From assembly GCA_016184235.1 (NCBI GenBank), contig JACPDC010000181.1, positions 1-6,840 of the forward strand: a DNA stretch of 6,840 nucleotides, given 5' to 3'. The translations under genes were made by a program, and so were the position numbers. Of this stretch, positions 1 through 5,526 are shown piece after piece (position 1 is the stretch's first letter; every line of letters begins with the position of its first letter). The notes beneath the pieces are model-generated. The model saw only the letters and a list, made by a program, of their open reading frames with translations, searched no databases and was not told where the DNA came from. This DNA is from Deltaproteobacteria bacterium (GTDB lineage: Bacteria > Desulfobacterota > Binatia > UBA9968).

Positions 1-388
1 CCAGGATCCTCATGCGGGCAAAGAGATCCTTGCCAATCTCAGACGCTCGGCCTCCAACCTGGAGAGCGTCACCCGCCAACTGCGAGAGGGGGACGGGGTT
101 CTGCACCGGCTGATTATGGATAAGCCCTACGCGGACCGCCTCCTCGGCCACTTGGAGAAAACAACGAAGGATCTGGCCCAGATCACCGGCCGTATCGAAC
201 GGGGCGAGGGAACCATCGGCGCGCTGGTAAACGATCCCGAGCTCTACCAGGAGGCCAAAGGGCTGGTCGGGGACGTCAAGGGGAGCTGGCTGTTTTCCAT
301 CTATCGCTTCTTCCGCGGGATAGGATCGTCAGGAGAAAATTCGCCGAAAGAGGAGAGCTCCAAAGAGGGAAACGCGCCGGGCCAATGA
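1..388 (+). CDS. MCE/MlaD-family lipid transport protein, C-terminal fragment
   Basis: The 3' end of a gene that begins before the window; the frame is open from base 2 to the TGA at 386-388 (128 codons). The visible part is the helical tail that follows the MCE domain in MlaD-like proteins, which are periplasmic, inner-membrane-anchored, substrate-binding subunits of ABC-linked phospholipid transport. It contains two similar units about 38 residues apart. Each is an amphipathic helix rich in Leu, Arg and Thr, followed by a Gly-rich turn: REGDGVLHRLIMD near residues 28-40 and RGEGTIGALVND near 66-77. The second is the recurrent GxGTIGxLxND(P) signature of MCE tails. The last 35 residues are charged and look disordered (Ser, Glu, Lys, Gly). 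An ATG at 116 lies inside the frame but splits the first repeat, so it is not the true start. The MCE domain itself is not visible, so the subfamily cannot be set. Probably co-transcribed with the next gene, 27 bp downstream. Confidence 0.8.
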   Translation, partial: QDPHAGKEILANLRRSASNLESVTRQLREGDGVLHRLIMDKPYADRLLGHLEKTTKDLAQITGRIERGEGTIGALVNDPELYQEAKGLVGDVKGSWLFSIYRFFRGIGSSGENSPKEESSKEGNAPGQ

Positions 389-403
389 CGGCAATAAAAT
401 ATC

Positions 404-408
404 AGGAG
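404..408 (+). promoter_or_regulatory. Ribosome binding site AGGAG of the DUF47 gene
   Basis: AGGAG lies 7 nt before the ATG at 416 but only 1 nt before an in-frame GTG at 410. This spacing decides for the ATG start (protein beginning MRFLPRDEKF) over the two-residue-longer GTG start. Confidence 0.75.
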
Positions 409-415
409 TGTGTCT

Positions 416-1036
416 ATGCGCTTTCTACCGAGAGATGAAAAATTTTACGACTTCTTCGAGAACAGCGTGACCAAGGTCGTCGAAGGGGCCACACAGCTGG
501 AGGACCTCATCCGGGATTTCAGAGAGGTGTCTCTCAAGGCCAAGAAGATCAAGGACACGGAGCACGAGGGCGACGTGATCACGCACGACACCATCGAGAT
601 GCTGAACCGCACCTTCGTCACTCCCCTGGACCGCGAAGACATCCACAACCTGATCTCCTCGCTGGACGACGTTCTCGACTACATCGAGGCCTGCGCCGAG
701 CGCCTGAGCCTGTTCAAGATCGGCAAGACCACGGAGGAGGCGATGCTGCTTGTCGGGGTCCTCGTTAAGACCGTCAAGGAAATGGGACAAGCGGTTTTCA
801 AGCTGCGCGGCTTGAAGGGCGCGGACTCGATCATGAAGAACTGCATCGAGATCAACCGGCTGGAAAACGAGGGCGACTACGTGTGCCGGGCGGCGGTGGC
901 CAAATTGTTCGAGCCGGAGAACGATCCGCTGTATGTGATCAAGTGGAAGGAGATCTACGAGACCCTGGAGAACGCGATCGACCGGTGCGAAGATGTCGCG
1001 AACGTGCTTGAGGGCATCGTCCTCAAAAACGCCTAG
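416..1036 (+). CDS. DUF47 (PhoU-like) family protein
   Basis: A 206-residue cytoplasmic all-helical protein of the DUF47/TIGR00153 family, full length for the family (usually about 205-220 residues). Members resemble PhoU and are usually encoded beside low-affinity PiT-type phosphate transporters, where they are thought to modulate phosphate uptake. The family's two-fold internal symmetry is visible. An acidic EHEGD motif at 49-53 is echoed by ENEGD at 150-154, and each is followed by a second acidic helix (SSLDDVLDYIE at 81-91; AIDRCEDVANVLE at 187-199). In PhoU relatives these acidic motifs bind metal clusters. The start at 416 is set by the AGGAG at 404-408. The gene follows the MCE gene by 27 bp on the same strand. 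The next gene downstream is on the opposite strand, so the expected phosphate permease is not adjacent on this side. Family assignment is strong; the role in phosphate transport is inferred from the family only. Confidence 0.9.
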   Translation: MRFLPRDEKFYDFFENSVTKVVEGATQLEDLIRDFREVSLKAKKIKDTEHEGDVITHDTIEMLNRTFVTPLDREDIHNLISSLDDVLDYIEACAERLSLFKIGKTTEEAMLLVGVLVKTVKEMGQAVFKLRGLKGADSIMKNCIEINRLENEGDYVCRAAVAKLFEPENDPLYVIKWKEIYETLENAIDRCEDVANVLEGIVLKNA

Positions 1037-1065
1037 CCGCCTGCTGAAAAAGGCCCATCTGGAAT

Positions 1066-1129
1066 TTCGTTACTCGTTAATGGTTGATTGGTGACTCGAC
1101 TAACGAATAACGAGTACACGATTAACGAA
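1066..1129. repeat. Nested inverted/direct heptamer repeat in an intergenic region
   Basis: This sits in the 108-bp gap between two convergent genes. Two heptamers side by side at 1066-1079 (TTCGTTA then CTCGTTA) have their reverse complements at 1101-1107 (TAACGAA), 1108-1114 (TAACGAG) and 1123-1129 (TAACGAA). A stem can form between 1066-1079 and 1108-1129, with an 8-nt bulge (1115-1122) and a loop of about 28 nt. The unit TAACGAA also occurs twice as a direct repeat. The stretch is much richer in A+T than the flanking genes. It lacks the GC stem plus T-run of a classical terminator, though it could still slow or end convergent transcripts. The rest of the gap (1037-1065) holds no gene. It includes CTGCTGAAAA-AGGCCCATCT at 1041-1060, which looks like a fragment of a dispersed intergenic repeat. 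Confidence 0.5.
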
Positions 1130-1144
1130 GGCATCGGTACGCTG

Positions 1145-1786
1145 TCAGGCGCGGCCGTGGCCGTTTTTCTGATTGGAGCCTACCAGAACCGTATAGAGGG
1201 ACAACTTGGAAAGCTTGTAGATCTTTTCTACCTCGAGGTCGGCGTCCTCGATGAATGGCCGCAGCCTCAGGTTGGTGCGCCATCCCAGCCTTCGCGTAAC
1301 CGGATCGAGCGTCTCGGTCAGAAATCCCAGCAACGGAAAGTCGCTCGTGAAGTGATTCACGATGACGATCCTTCCTCCTACCCGGCACACCCGCTTGGCT
1401 TCCTCGATCATCCGCACCGGGTCCGGGACCACGGTGACGACGTGGAAGGCCATCACATAATCGAAGCTGTCATCCGGAAAGTCGAGATTGAGCGCGTCCA
1501 TTTCTAAGACCCGCAGGTGAGCCCAACCGTTCTCCTCGATCTTCTCCTGGGCGCGCACCAGCATGTCAGGCGCCAGGTCGATGCCGATCACTTCGCAGTG
1601 ACGGGGATAGGCGGGAAACGAGGTCCCGGTGCCGGCGCCGACTTCCAGCACTCGGGCTCCGCGCGGGATCTTGAGATCGTGGATGACCCGTCTCAGACGA
1701 GAATAAAAGATCTTGCCGAAAACCTTATCGTACAGCGGTGCGAACTCCGAGTAGAGCTTGCTTTCATGCGCCTCTATTTCGCCCAT
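1145..1786 (-). CDS. Class I SAM-dependent methyltransferase
   Basis: A 213-residue soluble Rossmann-fold methyltransferase of the UbiE/Methyltransf_11 type. SAM-binding motif I is RVLEVGAGTGT at 45-55. The motif II acidic residue is D70 in EVIGIDLAPDM, and the motif III region is MDALNLDFPDDSFDYV at 96-111. The post-motif strand is VGGRIVIVNHF at 136-146. The N-terminal stretch YDKVFGKIF (19-27) resembles the YDxVFG segment of Rhodobacter-type phosphatidylethanolamine N-methyltransferases (PmtA), so a phospholipid headgroup substrate is one reasonable guess. A quinone or other small-molecule substrate is equally open, so no symbol is given. The ATG at 1786-1784 is preceded by TGAGGT at a good distance (AGG about 8 nt upstream). 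It follows the small helix-turn-helix gene on the same strand after 43 bp, suggesting co-transcription. No truncation is seen. Confidence 0.88.
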   Translation of the reverse strand: MGEIEAHESKLYSEFAPLYDKVFGKIFYSRLRRVIHDLKIPRGARVLEVGAGTGTSFPAYPRHCEVIGIDLAPDMLVRAQEKIEENGWAHLRVLEMDALNLDFPDDSFDYVMAFHVVTVVPDPVRMIEEAKRVCRVGGRIVIVNHFTSDFPLLGFLTETLDPVTRRLGWRTNLRLRPFIEDADLEVEKIYKLSKLSLYTVLVGSNQKNGHGRA

Positions 1787-1829
1787 GATGCGGACCTCAG
1801 GCCTGGATGCTCATGCTGGCGGGGAGTTT

Positions 1830-2033
1830 TCAGGCGATCCCTCGGATCTCCCGTGTCTGCTTCTTGTTAAAGATGGAGATATCCCTCTTGCGAAAACGCC
1901 ATTGCTTTCCCTTCTTGAAGCCGGGCAATATGTTCTTCCGGGCAAACTCATTGACCGTGTCAGGGCTGAGATCCAGGATCCTGGCGACTTCCCTGCTGTT
2001 TAGCAGATCCTCTTCTCTTTCCAATAACATCAT
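1830..2033 (-). CDS. Small helix-turn-helix (excisionase/MerR-like) DNA-binding protein
   Basis: A 67-residue protein that is almost entirely one winged helix-turn-helix domain of the HTH_17/excisionase type. Helix 1 to the recognition helix spans about residues 11-31 (LNSREVARILDLSPDTVNEF). The wing is the basic FKKGKQWRFRKRDI segment at 39-52, where the Trp-Arg-Phe followed by Asp-Ile pattern is typical. The first ATG (2033-2031) and the following ATG (2030-2028) lie 7 and 10 nt after a strong AGGAGG. It could be a transcription regulator of itself, of the methyltransferase 43 bp downstream, or of the divergent AsmA-like gene. No integrase or phage gene is near, so a true excisionase role has no support here. 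Stand-alone proteins of this size are common and mostly uncharacterised. Confidence 0.8.
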   Translation of the reverse strand: MMLLEREEDLLNSREVARILDLSPDTVNEFARKNILPGFKKGKQWRFRKRDISIFNKKQTREIRGIA

Positions 2034-2040
2034 AAAGCCC

Positions 2041-2046
2041 CCTCCT
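2041..2046 (-). promoter_or_regulatory. Strong ribosome binding site AGGAGG of the helix-turn-helix gene
   Basis: Plus-strand CCTCCT reads AGGAGG on the minus strand, 7 nt before the first ATG (2033). This supports the start of the 67-residue protein and translation of so short a gene. Confidence 0.75.
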
Positions 2047-2074
2047 CAGAGCGATCTTCTGCTGCCCGACAGTA

Positions 2075-2097
2075 CAAGTTGAAAGCTGTAGCAAGTT
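2075..2097. repeat. CAAGTT direct repeat flanking the candidate -10
   Basis: CAAGTT occurs at 2075-2080 and 2092-2097, 17 nt start to start, on either side of the candidate -10 at 2085-2090. A third copy lies at 2197-2202, nearer the divergent AsmA-like gene. Paired direct repeats around a promoter would suit an autoregulatory site for the small DNA-binding protein encoded next door. A six-base word is short, so chance is a real alternative. Confidence 0.2.
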
Positions 2098-2113
2098 AGC
2101 CGGACGCTGTCAA
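2085..2113 (-). promoter_or_regulatory. Candidate sigma70 promoter for the helix-turn-helix/methyltransferase unit
   Basis: On the minus strand, a perfect TTGACA (-35, plus-strand 2113-2108) is followed by 17 nt and TACAGC (-10, 2090-2085). The -10 is a weak match but is preceded by TGC, an extended -10 arrangement. Transcription would start near 2078, leaving a leader of about 45 nt before the ATG at 2033. The element positions and spacing are seen in the sequence; activity is inferred. Confidence 0.45.
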
Positions 2114-2132
2114 GGCAAAGTGCAACCTCGGC

Positions 2133-2161
2133 TTGCGCCTCGGACGAAGATCCTTTAGCAT
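2133..2161 (+). promoter_or_regulatory. Weak candidate promoter for the AsmA-like gene
   Basis: TTGCGC at 2133-2138 and TAGCAT at 2156-2161 are separated by 17 nt, with partial matches to sigma70 -35 and -10 boxes. They lie about 90 nt before the GTG start at 2255. The match is poor. Nothing better was seen on the plus strand in the 221-bp divergent region (2034-2254), which otherwise holds no gene. Confidence 0.2.
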
Positions 2162-2429
2162 CGGTAAATCTGAGCGTTCAGCTGTCAGCCGGAGTCCAAG
2201 TTGTGGCCTTCCGGAACTCACTCGCTGAGAGCGAATCGCTGAAAGCCTCTTGTCGTGAAGAAGCTCTTGAAAGTCATCGTCCTGCTGAGCGCGGCCCTGG
2301 TCGCTATTCTGGCCGTCGTGCTTATCGCCTTGTTCCGCTTTGTTCAGATCGGCGAGCTGCGCCGTTTCCTGGTGAGCGAAATCGAAAGGCAGACGCGTCT
2401 CAGGGTCAGCGTGGGCGAAGCCGAGCTGG

Positions 2430-2440
2430 AGATGTCACGG
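2430..2440 (+). other. First frame change in the AsmA-like gene (-1, possibly with loss of codons)
   Basis: Coding similarity leaves the starting frame after Met60 (codon 2432-2434) and resumes one base back at GTC 2434-2436 (VTAQKAVV). The two halves join ...GEAELEM directly to VTAQKAV. AsmA relatives usually have roughly 20 further residues between these points, so a deletion of 3n+1 bases is more likely than loss of one base. No slippery heptamer is evident, which argues against programmed frameshifting. Confidence 0.55.
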
Positions 2441-3162
2441 CCCAGAAGGCCGTCGTGCGGATGGCGCTGCTGCCGCTCTTGGAGCGCCGCATGGTCTTTG
2501 ACGAGGTCCGTCTTTTTCGTCCGACAGTGCGGATCGAGCGGGACGAGCAGGGAAGGGCCTCGCTGTCCGGCTTACTGGCGTATTTCCCCGTTGCGGTCCA
2601 GAGCGAAGATCGATTCACGCTGGACCTGCGCGAAGTCAAGGTTGAGAAGGGGGAGATGCTTTTTGTCGGGCAACGGGCGGGGGCAGGAGCCGCAGTGACT
2701 CATTTGCGGGAGGTGGATGTCAACCTCAAGCGCATTCAGGCGGGGGATCTGGCCCAGTCGAAGGCGGACCTGAAGGCCGGGACTCCGGACGGGGCAGGCT
2801 TGGCGCTCGAGTTCCGACTAAGAGCTGCGATCGAGGGAGAAGGCGACGCCGGGGGTATCCGGCTGACATCGAAAGGGAGGGCGCTTTTTCCGGCGGGCAG
2901 CTCCGAGCTGCGACAGGCGTGGTGGGATGCGGAGGGGAGTGTGGAGCGGCTGCCGGCGAGTTTCCTCTGGGCCTATTACCGCCCGGCCCTCCCGCTCCAA
3001 ACGATTCGCGGTCTCCTTTCTCCAAGCCTGCGTTGGCAGGGAAGCGTGGCCGGCCGCCTGCGCATCCAAGGGCGAATCGACTTCCAGCGGCTCGAGCTCG
3101 ACGCCCCGGATATTTTCTCCGGCACGCTGGCGGCCGGAGACGGGCGCCTCGAATTGGAGATC

Positions 3163-3176
3163 GACCGGGCGCGAAG
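3163..3176 (+). other. Second frame change in the AsmA-like gene (+1)
   Basis: Segment B reads ...GRLELEIDRA up to codon 3169-3171. Segment C picks up at GAA 3173-3175 (EELRVPRLEF), leaving one surplus base near 3172 in the GGGCGCGAAG tract. This restores the frame used at the start of the gene. A one-base insertion, real or by sequencing, explains it; the GC-rich context is prone to either. Confidence 0.6.
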
Positions 3177-5262
3177 AGCTTCGCGTCCCGCGTCTGGAGT
3201 TTCGCTCGGCGGAGATTCAGCTCTCCGCGCAGGGGAGCGCGCGTCCCCTGGGAGAAGACGATTCCTTCGTGGAGGTTCACGTCGCCACTCCCTTTCTGCC
3301 CCTGGCTGCGGCGCGCAAATATCTTCCCCTGAAGGCGCTCGACGCGCCGCTGTTGGAATATTTCGTCAAGTCGATGAGCCAAGGGGAGCTGAAGCTGACG
3401 AAAGCCGGCGTGAGCGGCCCGCTCTCGGATATTCGCCGTCCGTTCGAGCCCGGCTCCGAAAGCAACCTCTGGCTCGATGCCGAATTGAAGGATGGGGGAG
3501 GCAGCCCGCCCGGGGACCGCTATCTCCCGTTCCAGGGAGTCAGCGGGCGGGTCGTGCTGGACAAGGGAGTACTCTATTATAGAAATTTCAAGGGCACGTA
3601 TGGACGCTCGCGCCTGACGGAAGTCGAGGGCGCGCAAAGGGGGATTGGCTCCGGGCGGAAATCCCTCGACCTGCGCATCAAGGGCGAGGTCGATCTGGCG
3701 CAGCTGCGCGAGCAGTTGAAAGCCGGCTGGATGCCGGCGCCGAAGGCTGGCGCTTTTCTTCAGGAGCTCGCCGGCAAAGGCCGGCTGAACTTGCGGCTGC
3801 GCGCGGGTCCTGCCGGGCCGCCGCAGTTTACGGGACAACTGGCTGTCGATAACGCGCGCGTGCGGGCAGGAGATGTCTCCCTGGCTCAGGTCAAGGGAGA
3901 CCTGGTGTTTTCTCCGAAAGAGATCCGCGCCGAGAAGCTTACCGCCCTTCTGGGCGGCTCTCCGGTCCTGGTAAGAGTGATCCTGAGCAATTATCAGTCC
4001 GACCGGGCGGCCTTTGATCTCACGGTGGATTCCTCCGGCGTCAAAGCGGGCGAGGCGCTGCGCCCCTTTCTCTCGACGGGATCGCCGCAGGGTCCCGGCA
4101 TGGTGCGCGGACGGATTCAATACCGCGGTCCTTTGGCCGACGGCGCGGAGCGGAGCCTCAGCGGGGCGCTGGAGCTGATCGGCGTGGAGATGCCGTTTCC
4201 ATTTTTCCGCCAGCCCTTGCGCGAGGTGCGCGGCAGAGTGCTCTTTGACGCCGGCGGATTCGAGCTTCAGGGGATGCGGGCCCAGCTGGCCGACTACCCG
4301 TTCGACTTCAGCGGGCGGTGGAAATACGCGGAAAAACCGGGATTGACGTTCGCCCTGAACTTCCCGGAGATGGACATCGCTTACCTGCTGCCTCAAGACG
4401 GGCGGAGCGATCAAGATTGGTACGATCGCTTCCAGGCGAAAGGCAGGATCAGGATCGGCAAGGGGAGGTTCGAGGGATTTGAGTTTTCCGAGCTCAACAC
4501 CGATCTTACGCTCGACAAGAGAACATGGCGCCTGGAGAATTTTTCCGCGCGGTCGCTCGGCGGGACCGTCCAGGGCGCGGGACGCTTCAGCGATGACGCC
4601 GCCGGCCTCGCGTTTTCCATCGAGCCGAGGGTCCAGGGGGTCCCGCTGGATGGATTTCTCAAGTGGTTCGACATGGGGACCCGGGAGATCGCCGGGAGAA
4701 TCCATCTGACCGGCAAGCTCGAATCCCGCGGGGCCACAGGGGCCGAGAGGAAACGCAATCTCACGGGCAATTTCCAGCTCGAGATCAGGGACGGCCTGGC
4801 GCGGCGGCTGGAGCTGTTGGTGCGGATTCTCAACGTTATGGATCTGACGCGCTGGTTCTCCTTCCAGTTGCCCGATCTGACCCAGAAGGGGATCCGTTTC
4901 CGCAGCGTGACCGGCGACTTCAAGGTGGAGAACGGGGTCTATGTGACGGAGAATCTCGTCGTCGACAGCGACGACATCAGCATCACCGGCGCGGGCCAGG
5001 TCGACGGTCCCAATGAAAAGATCGATGCTATTATCGCGCTTCGTCCCTTTCCCAGATTGGGTTCGGTGGTGAGTTATATACCGCTGATCGGGCCCGGCAT
5101 CGCCGGCATCAAGGATACCGTGATGGTGGCGAGCTTCCACGTGCAGGGACCGGTGGGCGACGCGACCATCACCCCGGCCCCTTTGAGCACCCTCTCCGAG
5201 TTTTTTTTCGGCGCCCTCAAGATTCCGCAGAAGCTGATTCCGATCCCCGGGACGGGAAAGAA

Positions 5263-5526
5263 GTGATCTCAGAGATAACGCTCTACACGAGGCTGGAGTG
5301 CTGCCTCTGCGAGGAGATGAAGGAGGTCGTGCGCCGGGTGGCGGGCGAGTTTTCCCTGAGCGTGAATGAGACGGACGTCGACACGTCTGACGAACTCCGG
5401 CGATTGTACGGCAGCGAAGTGCCCGTCCTTTTCATCAACGGCCGCAAGGCCTTCAAATACCGGGTGACGGCGGCGGATCTGAAGGAGCGGCTTCGCAGAG
5501 AAGCGCATCCGATCCGGAAGGTTTAA
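5263..5526 (+). CDS. Glutaredoxin-like thioredoxin-fold protein
   Basis: An 87-residue cytosolic-type small thiol protein of the glutaredoxin/DUF836 group. It opens with the first strand EITLYTR (4-10), then the active-site C13-C14-L15-C16 (a CxxC with an extra cysteine inside) and helix 1. The cis-proline motif EVPVLFING sits at 52-60 with P54, followed by a last helix (AADLKERLRRE). Proteins of this kind reduce disulfides or shuttle electrons; the partner is unknown. The GTG start at 5263 overlaps the TGA of the AsmA-like gene by 4 bp (GTGA), which implies translational coupling. The only nearby ATG (in EEM, after the CxxC) would delete the active site, so GTG is preferred. Its TAA overlaps the typA stop on the other strand. 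There is no signal peptide, so it should act in the cytoplasm although its upstream partner is periplasmic. Confidence 0.85.
   Translation: MISEITLYTRLECCLCEEMKEVVRRVAGEFSLSVNETDVDTSDELRRLYGSEVPVLFINGRKAFKYRVTAADLKERLRREAHPIRKV

Larger units (their letters stand above)
2255..5266 (+). pseudogene. AsmA-like (AsmA_2/YhdP-type) envelope protein gene, disrupted by two frame changes
   Basis: About 1,000 codons of one AsmA-like protein read through three consecutive segments. Segment A (2255-2434) begins at GTG 2255, the first start after an in-frame TGA at 2240. It gives a short basic end and one membrane anchor (residues about 7-27), then the AsmA N-terminal region ending ...VSVGEAELEM. Segment B (about 2434-3171) continues one frame over with VTAQKAVVRMALLPLLERR. 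Segment C (about 3173-5266) returns to the first frame at EELRVPRLEF and runs unbroken through the C-terminal AsmA domain, including KGIRFRSVTGDFKVENGVY, VVDSDDISITGAGQVDG and PFPRLGSVVSYIPLIGPGIAG. Family members are inner-membrane-anchored periplasmic beta-groove proteins implicated in phospholipid movement to the outer membrane. As written, translation from 2255 stops at 2698 after 147 residues. An ATG at 2927 opens the last frame, but its first 80 or so residues are Arg/Ser-rich out-of-frame sequence. This is either a decaying gene or a sequence error. The start has no strong ribosome binding site. Confidence 0.75.

Noticed and set aside
425..790. Minus-strand open frames opposite the DUF47 gene
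   Set aside because: No ribosome binding site or domain, and fully contained within a well-supported gene on the other strand.
1037..1065. Factor-independent terminator for DUF47 or the methyltransferase
   Set aside because: There is a run of five A (or T on the minus strand) next to GGCC, but no adequate GC-rich stem directly before it in either direction.
1122..1870. Plus-strand open frames (1088-1507, 1517-1870) and a minus-strand 88-codon frame over the methyltransferase
   Set aside because: They overlap an unmistakable methyltransferase and have no family features; they are shadows of its codon bias.
2430..2440. Programmed -1 ribosomal frameshift at the first AsmA frame change
   Set aside because: No X-XXY-YYZ slippery heptamer is visible at the transition. 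A second, opposite shift would also be needed near 3172, making mutation or sequence error simpler.
2927..3170. ATG at 2927 as the start of an intact 779-residue AsmA-like protein
   Set aside because: The first 80 or so residues are Arg/Ser/Pro-rich and unlike the family. The alternative frame over the same bases gives convincing AsmA sequence joining smoothly to both sides.
2726..5140. An 804-codon open frame on the minus strand opposite the AsmA-like gene
   Set aside because: For most of its length it is codon-aligned with the sense gene, so its stops would need TTA, CTA or TCA sense codons, which are rare in GC-rich genes. Its translation is rich in Pro, Arg, His and Gln with no recognisable domain, while the sense strand gives clear AsmA sequence.
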